From assembly GCA_964036665.1 (NCBI GenBank), contig OZ038531.1:10168168-10232167 (forward strand): a DNA stretch of 64,000 bases, written 5' to 3'. The number at the start of each line of letters is the position of its first letter. The first letter of the stretch is position 1. Positions 34,501 through 44,679 of the stretch are shown here, piece by piece. Under the pieces are notes generated by a model that was not told the DNA's origin, made no database searches, and saw nothing but the letters and a program-made list of their open reading frames with translations. This DNA is from Gordius sp. MW1. Its lineage: Eukaryota; Nematomorpha; Gordioida; Gordea; Gordiidae. A program made the translations under genes and the position numbers.

Positions 34501-37500
34501 AATCAATTCTTCTTGTTCCTTCGCTTTAATCGATAGAAAATCTTTTTCCACCTTCTTCATTTGCTTCTCTTTGAAAGGTACGCTACTCGTAGCCAAGGCA
34601 AATATAACATCAGGGTCATCACCTATTCTAGAAGGCATCTCTTTTTGGATGTACTAAAAAATGGAACAAAACTCATGTTAACCACAAGTTTAAAAGCAAT
34701 TTATGGATTTATGGCTACTTTTATTAGATATAGGATGCGATAAATTTAATATTTCAAAGATAGGAGGGGAAAATAAACTCCGTTTAAGAAGGGTTATATT
34801 ATTATAAAAATATTATACGACACCCGTCAAAAAATTATAATACCCGTCGTTAGGCTGTTTAGGGAAATCCCGTTTTAAATATATAAATTGTTAAAAATCT
34901 TACAAACAATTGAAATCTTACTTGAGCCATTCCTTCCATATCCAAGACTAAAAGATCTGTTCTACATAAGAACAAAATAGCTGCAGCGAAACGAAAAATC
35001 AAGTTTATGCCCTAAAACATGTCAATAAAAGATATATTTCATGTCTAATAACATCAAGAATTTCATTAATTTTCAGAAAGTTACCTCTATTAAAAACGCA
35101 TCCATAATGCGAAATGCCGTTTCAAGAGGTAGGGTAGATGAAAATAGGGTTAAAAACCAGGGGGATGCGTACATTGAGGTGTAAAAATTGTTGGCTTGAA
35201 AATGGTAATAGAGATCGGGAATGTATTCCTAATAATATAAAATGTATGTTGTGTTGATAAAAAATAATGATACATAAAACAAACGTTATCTATTAAAATT
35301 TTGATGAAAGGGGAGATTCACTTGAATTAAACATTCCAGTTGATACATGCATAATGCGAGTTCTGACATTGATGGTTTAAAAAGTTTTCTAAGGTTGTAT
35401 TTGTGCATTATTTTAATGAGTACCGAGAAGGCTTCTTCCTCTGGCATCTATATTATCATTATAATCATACCTAATCAATTCAACATTACTTGCATCAAGA
35501 GAAGCCCAACGATGAAGCAACTACCTTGGCAATATCCAACTTCTTGGTCATACAAAGAGTAAGCCTATGAACAGAAATAAAAATAATTTAAAATTTGCCG
35601 GTGATAAGAACACTTTATAACAAGACAACACGTAGGACTATCTGAAAGAGTTAAATAAATAAATAAAAATTAAAACATTTATAAATGAAATAACAAATGG
35701 CACTCAAATTTTGGCATAGAGCATTAAAATTTATTTAAACGTTTGGATATAATCTATTAATACCTTCATGACGTTAAATAAACTTTCTTGCCCAGCGCTA
35801 TCTTTTTCCTTGAAAAACGAGTGCTCGGGGTATGTCCTATTGATGTCGCGTCTTATTAATTTTTCGTAGGGCGAAGTGCGCTTAAGGTAGTCGGCGTACA
35901 GATTTGATTTGAGTAGGGGACTGTTGCTAGGGGAAGATGAGATAGCTCCGCTCAATAGTTGCCAAGCCATGGCGCGGAAAGGTTGTGGAATGCCTTTGTA
36001 TACTAATTCCTAAACACATAATCGGAGTTTAAATAAAAAATGATATTTCTATGCTATTATACATGTTCCTAATCATTAACCTAATATTTTTGCCATATAA
36101 AACACTTCACAAAAATCGAGTAATAAATTTTAATTTTAAGTTGGTCAAATTCATAAACCCATGTTCTATTAACCCACGTTGCAACATTATTTGCAAACCT
36201 AAAATTATCTCTCATACATGGGAGGCAACTCAAAATGACGCCGTCCTACTACGGGCGTAGTTAAGATCTAAATGAATAGATAGGGTTAAAGCATAATATT
36301 AAGTATTAATTTAAGGGAGGTCAAAAGGGGGGCAAAAATGAATATAATTTTGTAAATTTTCATGAAGGACAGCCTCCTTAGCTCCTCTAGCTACGTCCAT
36401 GATAACCCTAGCACTTTCTAAATGCAAATCTACATGCATTACAAAAAAATTCAACCACATTAGCTTGCGCTAACGAAAAATATCATCCCCAATTCATGTC
36501 CCTTCATCCATTTTAAAAGTGATCGCGCAGTACAACAAAATATTAAAATGAGTTAAAGAGGTGATTCACTTTGATAGCTGCGAGGTCTTTATGCGTCGAT
36601 GATTCCCATTCGGTCAGGATTGAGCCCCAAGTGCTCCAAGATTGGTCGGGCGGAGTTGGAAAAACTCCATCGTTCCCCTCATTCTCAGTCTGGCAAGGAG
36701 CATAACCCAAGCTATCAACACCGTTGCCCGGCGTTTGATTCGAAGAAAGTAATGTTTTTGTTTTTTCTTTGCCCCGACCCCCTGAAAACAGGTAGGAGGG
36801 AAAGGAGAATTTAGATCTTGCAGGGGACGCTTCTGATATAGTTTCTGTCCCCGTATCGAGTGATAGAGTTGAATTGGCTCGAGTGGAGCCATTGGTAAGC
36901 GAAGTAATGGAAGAGCGACGAAGAGAAGGGTTGACACTTTGTGAAGAGGTGGACGCGTGCATGCGCTGTGAACAACCCGATTCTGATGATAGAGTTGATT
37001 TGGTGTCGTTCTCCAACGCTCTGGTAATGTGCGTGACCAAAAAAATTATTCAACAACTAAACGGCATAGTAGTGTTGCAAAAACGGCTAGGTTTTGATTG
37101 GTCGATCTTTAGTTTTAGTCGCCTAAACATAAACAAAAAACCTTTGGTCTGTTTATGCGATTAAGAAAAATAGACCAAAAAAACATTTGGTATGTTTATG
37201 TTTAGTCGACTAAAACCAAAGATCGACCAAACAAAACCCAGCTGTTTTTACAACATTACGGTATAGCTTTTCGCACCCATTTACAAAGTCACTCCCGTTT
37301 AATTTTGAGTAAGATAAATTCCGCAAAAATCGTCATTTTAAAACCTCCGACCCGAAATTCATATTTTTTCAAGCCAAAACTAATTTAATCCGAATTTTTT
37401 GTTAAATTGAATGGAATACGTTTTACTACGAGTGACCGGTGGGACAATGATGTTGCATTTAACTATTTGTAAAATGGCCCTAAGGGAGCCTTAAATCCAG

Positions 37501-39511
37501 GAAAGACTATTTTCCATTTTAAACATTTTATAGGTTATGTATTTACGTTAGAAATAACGGTTTAACTTTTTTTACTATTGTCCAAGCTGAAAGTAAAAAA
37601 TGTCCCAATGCTCTCAAATGAAAAATGATCAATATGATGTTATTTTTTTAATTGCTTAAGATCGATTATTTGACAACTGTGAGTAACGACAAAATCTGAC
37701 AAATTAAATTATTATGTAATTAATGGTAAGCCATTTGTAAGTTTGTAGCTATAGTCATGATAATCAGTTGCTGTTTGTCAGACATATTGATTTTTCTTAA
37801 CAAGAACAAATTAAAAGGAGGTAAAAAATAGACGAAAATTCAAGTAAATACAGGCAAATATTATATCAAACAAGGCCTAAACAAATAGGCAATAACGAAT
37901 AATCAATACACCAATGCGCACATAAATTAGCGATGTCAATATCTCCTAAGATTGCAAGTAATCTGAGGCTAATACATTAAGAAGGAACTTATTTCTACAT
38001 ATCGACTTACGGCAGATAAAATATATTTTAACAATATAATACATTGAATAAAAGACAAATTAGATTTCAAAATTTTAAATATCAGAAGTAAATTTAATTT
38101 AGCATATTTCGGCAAAGGCATATTATTCCATCTTAACAAATTAGAAAAGACTAAATCGTGAAGTAGAAAAAAAATAACGCTTAATTACTCTTAAAATTTA
38201 TTGACAGATTTTACCCAACAACAACAATAATTATATGCCCAAAGAAATAACAATCCCGACTTTAAAGAAACACTTTTTTTGCCTAAAATTCAGGCTTCCC
38301 CATCTGTTAGTGCGTTAAACAGGTCGCTAAAGGGAGATAAATGTTACAAAAGGAATGCCAAGTTTGTTATCTAGGCCAATGTTAACATTTATTTCCGTTT
38401 CACTAGTGTCGCAATTAATAAGAACTTCATCACAATTGCTAATCATTTAATTGTAGCGTCTAATAATAATTATTATGTTACATTCAACGAAAGCAGCTCA
38501 ATGCCTGCCTCCCGAGCATTTACTGATCTCCATGAGATGATTTAAACAACGAATGTAGCTAACTGACATTAGTGAAATTAGCTGATTTAAATTGGTCTCT
38601 AAAGGCAGAAATTGATAAATTAAAGTCAGTATCAGATCTATGATACCGCCATACCTCAATAGGTTCTCGCGTTTATATACTAAATTAAACCTTGAATTAG
38701 GTTAATTAAATAAACTTGCTAGAAATAAAATTTGAATTACACCTTTTCTGACTCATTTAAAATGCGTGCCGTGAAATTTAAAATTCGTTTAAAACAATTT
38801 AAATTAAGGCTACTCTAATACTTGGTGCGTGGATGTTAGAAGGTTTATAAAAATGAATCTTTATGCACAAATTAAATTAAAGGTAGGACCCACTTGTTAG
38901 CTTCGTCGAGTTTAGCCAACAATTCTATGGCGTTCGAGTCAAAGTCATGTTGGAGCGAGACGGGGTCACCATTATCAAGAGCAGGAGTTAGGGGGTCAAG
39001 TTGATTTACGACACTAGTGGGCGAAGGGGCACTTTGTTCTGAGCGCACTTTGTTGTTACCTGGATGAGAGTGCACCAATGATCAACTTTTTTAAATGGAA
39101 GCTTTGTATTATCATTACAATAGCATAGTTATGTAGGCTAGCAAAGATATTATGTGAAAATGCAGGAAGGAGCGCGAGGGCAAAACATATATAAACTTAT
39201 AAAAAAACTCAAATAATGAAATAAGTTCTTGATAATCATAAAATTTAAAGAAAGCAAAAGCCGAATAAAACTTATTGCTATCAAAAAACTATAAGGTATA
39301 TGGGTTATAATTTTATTTATAAGTTAATACTTTAATTACTTAAAATTTTTACTTTTAGCGTCATCAAAAATTAAATTAAACAATATTAAACTCCGCGGGC
39401 CTATGAATAATCCACAGTGAACGACGTATAAAACACACTTGTAGTGTCCTCGTGCTTTTGTCCCGGTAATGACTCACACAGCGACACTGTCTCGAGCGGT
39501 TTTTCGGTCAT
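31428..39511 (-). CDS. EVI5: EVI5-type TBC-domain Rab GTPase-activating protein
   Basis: Rab GAP; EVI5 family members act on Rab11-type GTPases in recycling traffic, cell division and migration. Exons on the - strand: 39511-39439 (candidate), 39059-38894, 37020-36570, 36009-35764, 35564-35490, 35447-35322, 35228-35085, 35011-34922, 34653-34438, 33972-33793, 33225-33082, 33043-32900, 32846-32586, 32444-32298, 32052-31768, 31547-31428. With the candidate start they sum to 2868 bp (955 aa), somewhat longer than the usual EVI5 (about 800). The N-terminus has ELLAKLDEANKALENDTKS, and SWSTWGSILTEWE precedes TBC. TBC runs from about 231 to 460, with the arginine finger in IRRDINRTYPEH (R288) and the glutamine finger in GYCQG (Q325). 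A long coiled coil follows (KKVEKDFLSIKAKEQEELIQ, RQENRLLRQR, SLADRLIQGQVSRA). Gene identity is very secure; the first exon is not. Confidence 0.92.
31768..32052 (-). CDS. EVI5: EVI5-like exon 15: C-terminal region
   Basis: Acceptor TTAATTAG, donor AACAA|GTAAAG, phase 0. It encodes LHDKEMMLKIRETELMEKCS, then an acidic Ser-rich stretch (STDSSLSGFSEFDQE). Confidence 0.85.
32298..32444 (-). CDS. EVI5: EVI5-like exon 14: coiled coil
   Basis: 147 bp, phase 0, donor AATAAG|GTATTC. It encodes ISMKEEQVNVATSNLTHFKE and a further coiled-coil segment ending EILQLQNK. It has no in-frame ATG at its start, so it is easily missed as an open frame. Confidence 0.82.
32586..32846 (-). CDS. EVI5: EVI5-like exon 13
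   Basis: Acceptor TTTTAAAG, donor AATGAA|GTATGA, phase 0. It encodes QYMHWAQTNPEGNLIENGHP, then LRISESMSFAELKDYKLRES, resembling the LREAxSxAELKE repeat of the family. Confidence 0.85.
32900..33043 (-). CDS. EVI5: EVI5-like exon 12: coiled coil
   Basis: 144 bp, phase 0, donor GGCAA|GTAAGA. It encodes KTLSTKMSDLDIKFLNEQLV and FRTKLTELEGHWQ; the ELExHWQ motif is found in EVI5 proteins. Confidence 0.87.
33082..33225 (-). CDS. EVI5: EVI5-like exon 11: coiled coil
   Basis: 144 bp, phase 0, donor GAGAGC|GTAAGA. It encodes KNITVINHDKYEELIVTLQQ and further coiled-coil sequence ending LRRKYDLLES. Confidence 0.85.
33793..33972 (-). CDS. EVI5: EVI5-like exon 10: coiled coil
   Basis: Acceptor ATATTTAG, donor GTTGAG|GTTCAA (weak), phase 0. 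It encodes ESGSLADRLIQGQVSRAVQA, the conserved EVI5 motif, then Lys/Glu-rich heptads. Confidence 0.88.
34438..34653 (-). CDS. EVI5: EVI5-like exon 9: start of coiled coil
   Basis: Acceptor TTTTTTAG, donor GAAGAA|GTAATT, phase 0. It encodes YIQKEMPSRIGDDPD, then KKVEKDFLSIKAKEQEELIQ and LRQENRLLRQRVQYLEE, a heptad-rich helix. Confidence 0.93.
34922..35011 (-). CDS. EVI5: EVI5-like exon 8: end of TBC
   Basis: A 90-bp exon, phase 0 both sides, encoding GINLIFRFAAAILFLCRTDL and LVLDMEGMAQ. The LDMEGM motif is a family hallmark at the end of the TBC domain. Confidence 0.92.
35085..35228 (-). CDS. EVI5: EVI5-like exon 7: TBC
   Basis: Phase 0 both sides (144 bp). It encodes EYIPDLYYHFQANNFYTSMY and ASPWFLTLFSSTLPLETAFR, matching the conserved FHTSMYASSWFLT segment of EVI5 proteins. 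Confidence 0.93.
35322..35447 (-). CDS. EVI5: EVI5-like exon 6: TBC
   Basis: Acceptor ATATTATAG-like, donor TTCAA|GTGAAT, phase 0 both sides. It encodes MPEEEAFSVLIKIMHKYNLR and KLFKPSMSELALCMYQLECL, strongly conserved TBC sequence. Confidence 0.93.
35490..35564 (-). CDS. EVI5: EVI5-like exon 5: TBC glutamine finger
   Basis: A 75-bp exon, phase 0 both sides. It encodes AYSLYDQEVGYCQGSCFIVG and LLLMQ, holding the YCQG catalytic glutamine of dual-finger RabGAPs. It is too short to stand out as an open frame. Confidence 0.93.
35764..36009 (-). CDS. EVI5: EVI5-like exon 4: TBC with arginine finger
   Basis: Acceptor GTGTTTAG, donor ATGAAG|GTATTA, phase 0 both sides. It encodes ELVYKGIPQPFRAMAWQLLS, then KLIRRDINRTYPEHSFFKEK with the catalytic IxxDxxR arginine. 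Confidence 0.95.
36245..36402. mobile_element. Decayed MITE, CATGGGCGTAGCCAG family
   Basis: ACGGGCGTAGTTAAG to CTAGCTACGTCCATG with internal GGGAGGTCAAAAGGGGGGCA. It lies in EVI5 intron 3. The ends are recognisable but mutated, so this is an older copy. Confidence 0.6.
36570..37020 (-). CDS. EVI5: EVI5-like exon 3: Ser-rich region to start of TBC
   Basis: Acceptor ATTACCAG, donor ATCAAA|GTGAAT, phase 2 in, phase 0 out. It encodes ALENDTKSTLSSESG, a Ser/Thr-rich stretch, then DQSWSTWGSILTEWESSTH, the segment just before the RabGAP domain. The opposite strand also stays open here but has no homology. Confidence 0.88.
37074..37254. mobile_element. Palindromic MITE of 181 bp in EVI5 intron
   Basis: The two halves are inverted copies over about 75 bp. 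Left GTTGCAAAAACGGCT, TTGGTCGATCTTTAG, TAAACATAAAC; right mirrors GTTTATGTTTAG, AAAGATCGACCAA, AGCTGTTTTTACAAC. It lies only 54 bp from the exon 3 acceptor. The two arms could form a long intronic hairpin in the transcript. Confidence 0.8.
38894..39059 (-). CDS. EVI5: EVI5-like exon 2
   Basis: Acceptor CTCATCCAG, donor AACAA|GTGGGT, phase 2 out. It ends IELLAKLDEANK, the conserved EVI5 N-terminal motif, with its last lysine completed by the next exon. Confidence 0.8.
39439..39511 (-). CDS. EVI5: Candidate first coding exon of EVI5-like gene
   Basis: ATG at 39511 opens MTEKPLETVSLCESLPGQKH and can be spliced at ACAA|GTGTGT in phase 1. That is exactly the phase needed by the acceptor at 39059, and the ATG lies 452 bp upstream of it. 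There is no homology support, and other start exons further upstream are possible. Confidence 0.35.
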
Positions 39512-41281
39512 GTAAGAGGAGTCATCGATGTTTAACAGTCATCATCCGTTCGCTTAGGGAGTTTGGTTTCCATTGAACAAGCTAGAACGCGTTACGAATT
39601 GATGAAGAATATAATAAATGGTAAAATCTATCTTCTCGAAACATATGAAATACATAGTTGTTGATTGTCGAAATTTTTTATGTTGTTTAGCAATATCAAG
39701 CCTTTAATCATAGCAAAGAGACGACGAGGATTTATATTACAAAAAAAGAAATTTTAAAATCGCCTGGAGCACTTGGAATACATTGAATAGATTAGAGTGA
39801 GCAAATAATTAATACGTGTCAAAACCCCCGAAGGTACTGGGCGAAAATAGGAGTAGTTTAGCGAATAAGGGGCTAGGTTTTACAATTAGCTTTAACACCG
39901 ATGGTTTTTCTCAAAGATAAAAGATTTATAAGCAGAGAACGATCGGAGAGAGAATAAGCCATCTATCAGGCATTGGCCAACTTCAACCAAAGTTACAGCT
40001 GTAGCGTGTACCCAAGGTGAGATGAAGAGGAGATGCAATATTATCTTAAATATTACCAATATTGATTTGCCTCCCCCCACATCCAACTTTGATTATTTAA
40101 AGCAGCTTAGTTTCTAAGTTATCAACTTGGCTTCGAAGATGAGATATATAAAAATTTATTAAGGGGTGTCGGTCGACGCAATGATAATTGTTTCAAAACA
40201 CAAGTGGGGAATGAAGGAAGATATACGATATATCGGCATAGGAATAATGGTTGAAAGTTGATTCAATAATAATTATATTTAATCAGAGAGTATATGTTGA
40301 TAAGAGCTGCGCAAGCTTTTTGGAGTCAAATATTAGAAAACTTTAGTTTCATTGAATCAATCACAATCGAAGCGACAACTAGGCTTTAATGATAACAAAT
40401 CAAAAAAGCTTTTCCGACTCTAAATTGGCAGATAAGTCCAGGTTATAAATGTTTCAAAATAATTTGAAGAAATCGTCTAATAAAAATCCCTATGATTGAA
40501 CATCTTTTTATAAACCCAATTTGTTTAAAATAATAAAAGTCTCAACAAGAGGTCAAAGAAACTTTCAACTTTGTATAAGTGTGATACCAAAGATGCGATA
40601 TTTATAACATCCAATAAAAGATTAATTTGTTGTAAGAACTATGCAAAATCTTCAGTCTGTTTATCTATCGAAATAAAAAATATTGTATGAAAGTTCGTAA
40701 GCTTAAAAAGGCAATCGACATACGATCCAGCCTTATTGGCTTCCTTCAATAGTCCAAATAAGGTTAAGATATCAAGGAGTTTTCTTGCGGACTAATAACT
40801 TAGAATAGTTTCTGGGTTTAAAAAATTTTAGGTTAGAACCTTAAAAATGCGAAATGTAATAGAATAATAAGCAAAATACTACATTTAGGGATTGCTTTTG
40901 GAACAGGAGAAAGTTCTACACACCCTTAAATCTAATCTGAGCAAATTTATACTAATAGGGGCAAATTATGTATCACATGTTTCAAATTTGTATAAAGTTA
41001 AGTCGGGTTAGGGCATAGAATGAAAAAATTGGTTTGGGTTGGGCAGTGATTTATTATTTCAACCACGTTTCTGAGCAATTTTAATAACGTCGCCCCTTGA
41101 CCCTCTTTAATTAGGAGCAGGCTTGAGTGTCGTGGTGAGGTAAAAAATTGTGGCAAAAATTAAAGATGAGAATTTAAGGACAAAAATTTTATTCAATTAA
41201 AGCTTAAGGATTATGACGAAAAGCGGGTTGTGCAATTGAATGTAATTTACAACTCAACAATTTCTTATTTAGTTGATTGTA
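39512..41281. other. Intergenic upstream of EVI5-like gene, no gene seen
   Basis: AT-rich region presumably containing the RabGAP promoter and 5' UTR. No recognised coding exon. Confidence 0.45.
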
Positions 41282-41642
41282 AGGGCTTGTCTTGATATCG
41301 GATTCAGATTCAAATCGCGCGAATTTATCTTTGTCTAAATATCCGATTCAATTTCATTGGTTAATCTTCGTTTTAATTTATTAATATTTTGTTTTCCGAA
41401 AGTTGCAAACGTTTTTTTGTTTATTTCAACTCTCGAGATTAAATCTAAACTTTGCGGATACCTAAATATTCGGAAACATACAATATTTAAGCTTAGGAAA
41501 AATTATGCATTTACAAAATCGCTGCAATGTTATGCGTCCGAAATGTAAATTTGCTGTGAATTCGAAGTTTAGACACGGCTAAGTTATAATCCGTGCGACG
41601 ATTTTTGCTGCGCAGCAAAAGCCGATATTAAGACAAGCCCTA
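41282..41642. mobile_element. MITE with AGGGCTTGTCTTGATAT ends
   Basis: About 361 bp. Left AGGGCTTGTCTTGATATCGG and right CCGATATTAAGACAAGCCCT are inverted copies over about 20 bp with one or two mismatches. A small hairpin TTTTGCTGCGCAGCAAAA lies near the right end. Same family as 7615-7873. Confidence 0.78.
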
Positions 41643-43604
41643 AGCCAAATATAATTTAAGTGATTATTAGCAACATTGTCCCGCGTAATTAAATTCCAGC
41701 CAATTAATTAGTTTAAAATGAACCTAATTAAGTTATAATCTAGGGATATTAAAACTAGAGCTTATTATCAAATTTTCATCGACCAATGTATCAATTTAGG
41801 AGCAATGATTTTGTCTACAAAACAAAATTAAACTTAATTTTATATTTTTATTTCAAACAATGCAAGTGACAAAGGTGAGAACTTTATGAGCAGCTTTTAT
41901 AGGGCTAAAATTTACCTGGTACCGTTATATATGGGATATTCATAGCTATAAGCTTTAAAAAGTGATGTAAAAATAAGTCGTTATAATTTAATTGCAATGA
42001 ATTCATTAATTCAAGTTTTGCACAATCTAAATTTAGCAAATATTGGCAGATATATATAATGAGGGTAAGCTGAATTGGATATAGCTTAGCATAAAAACTT
42101 AGTTAAAGGTGTAAGGTTATAGTGCTTACAATAAGATTTATATCTATTTATAGGAAGTCATGTAATCTACAAGAGATTAGAAATCTTCATGAGATAAATT
42201 TTATTCAACTTAAATATAGTTGGTATAAACAATAATGTTAATGCAGCAAAATTATTTCAAACTACAAAATTGTATGTAATTTAATATTAAACTAAAAATA
42301 TTTTATTATGTTGCCCTCACACAAATTATATACTTTTTACTAATAATTCATAATAGCAGCTTCTGATTAAAGTAAAATTGTTAAAAAATTATATTATATA
42401 TAACCATGAGTTTTAGAAGTTCATAACATTCTAATAAGACATTTGAAAACAAAATAAAAAAGTAAGGATTCAAAGAAATTATCATATAAGCCTTAACATT
42501 AATAATGATAATTTGCTTACTTATAGAAATTAAAGATCTGCAAAGATTTATTTCTAACAATGATTAAATTATAGGTAAAACTTGTTCTATAAATTGATAA
42601 ACTAATGCAGTTATTTTTACTTTATCTTATAAGCACATTAATTGAAGTGCAAATGTGTTGATAATCATAATTTACCTGTGTAATCAAATAATTCAGGTGA
42701 ATGCATTTATAAACCTCGCGGAAAATTAACAAATAGATATATTAAACACAACAAATAATTTGCTAAGTTTCATATTCAAATTGCAAGGTTTTCTATGCGT
42801 TAATGCTAAGTTTTTTTTATTTATTTCTATGTTTTCTATTCGTCTGGTAAGTATTTTTTAATCAATTCTCAATTTTAAAATTAAATACTAAGTTTTTTAT
42901 TTACTAAGTTTTTTAATTATTTGTTAAGTTTACAAATTATTAGCTTGTATTCAAATTATTTGCTAAATATTTAATTATTTTATAAGTCTTATAATTAACT
43001 GCTACGTTTTTGAATAAATTTTGCTAAGTTTATTATGAGTAAATAATTGTTAATAAAGATTTTAATCAATCTATACTAGTTAGATTGTGTTATATAAAAT
43101 GTAAAGCCAAGAAGTATTAGGAGTATTTAGCACCAATAAACAAAAATCATAAAAACTATTATAATAATTTCAATATACTTAAAATTTACAAAGAAATTAT
43201 GTCTTAAATGATAACAGTAATCAATAAAAATTTCAAAATAAATAAAAAGTGTTAGAATATTCTACTTAAATTTTTTTAAATTTACATCTTTTTAACCTTA
43301 AAGAGATCCACATATGTAATTTCTTGATCAAACTCAGCATTTTTAAAAAGCTTAGCATTTCTTTGTATATATGCCCCAAAGACATTCAAGAGCTTAGCTA
43401 AATCGGCAAGCTAAGATTGAGTACCATCTAAAAACTACGCGGTGCATCTCGGGGTATTTTGATTGAACTACGCATTTAAACTGAGCCCTTGATGACTAAC
43501 ATTTTTTGTATTTCTTATCAAAAGTTTTTTTGCAGCGGAAATATGTGTTCTATCGCAATCTTGGCGCTTGCACGCCGAATGTCAGAAAATTCGACAGGTG
43601 GCTT
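41643..43604. other. AT-rich intergenic sequence
   Basis: No gene recognised. About 42780-43040 holds irregular short repeats of GCTAAGTTTTTTATTTA-like units. Confidence 0.5.
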
Positions 43605-43610
43605 AGCTAA

Positions 43611-43735
43611 TACCCTGCAAAATAAAATTTTCAGCCCGAACTAGACGTTTTAAACCAAGCCCGGTCCAACTCCAAACTTTTTATATTTTTGGTTTGACCC
43701 AAGCCTCAGACCGAACCGATTTCTTAAACATTTAA
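43611..43735. mobile_element. Element end with GCCCG-rich patch
   Basis: CCCTGCAAAATAAAATTTTC, then AGCCCGAACTAGACG and GCCCGGTCC resemble the left end at 55656. It probably marks one terminus of an old hAT-like element; the other end is not identified. Confidence 0.4.
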
Positions 43736-44679
43736 AATTATTTTACCATATCAACATAATATAAATCTAGTTATTATTATTCCTATATCAATATTAATGT
43801 ATGTTTGGAATAACGACTTCAATTGTTCTTGCCACAATTTATTTAACCATTAAAGAAACATATTTTAAGTAATAATTTTAAATAAATAAGCCCTTTGATA
43901 TATTTGCATATTTTATTTTCAATGCTCTAATGGACCTGAAATTAACAAGCATAATTTGTTTTTTTATATTAAAAAAGTAGACTGATAATTCTATTAATTT
44001 AATTAATATTTTTTCTCGTTATCAATTCATAGATATTGTAAATTGTAAATAAATGGATTCCAAAAGTTTTTATCAATAATATAGGGTTGAATAATAACTA
44101 AACAGTAATTTTTGTACAATAAATTAACATTGTCTAGAGTTTCCTTCGAAGTATTTTTGACCTTGATCTTTTTATGCAGCTACAGGTGCTATTAGTGATA
44201 GTTGAACGGCTGGTCATTTGTTTGATGAAATAACCGCTTGGATTTTTTTAACATTTTTACCTTATAAAATAATGATTGTTTTATTAAAAATGTATATCTC
44301 TTGTTCAAAAAATGGCTCTTGTTGCATATACACATACAGCCATATATAGCAAAAACAGAAATGAAGCCTTTGTAAATTGCGTCGTGGAAGAAAGGCCTCT
44401 AATGTTAATATGTCACAAAATTCAAATAATTGTTATTATCTAAGTAGAAATAAATTGAATATTCATATATATTGAATGTATATAATTTTAATCAATTTTT
44501 GTTCAACGATTTTTTTTGATTTAAACTAACCCCCCTCCCTACTTGAGAAAACATAATTACGCCACTGATATATACACACACCACACCTAATGAATTTTTG
44601 TTTAATAGTATAAATTTTCAAAATAAATCCAAATCTCCCTCGATTAGGCATTCGCCTGCGCCACTGTGAATGACTTATC

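Noticed and set aside
36599..37164. Open frames on the + strand opposite the EVI5 exon 3
   Set aside because: Shadows of the real - strand exon, which has splice sites, matching phases and conserved EVI5 motifs. The + strand frames have none.
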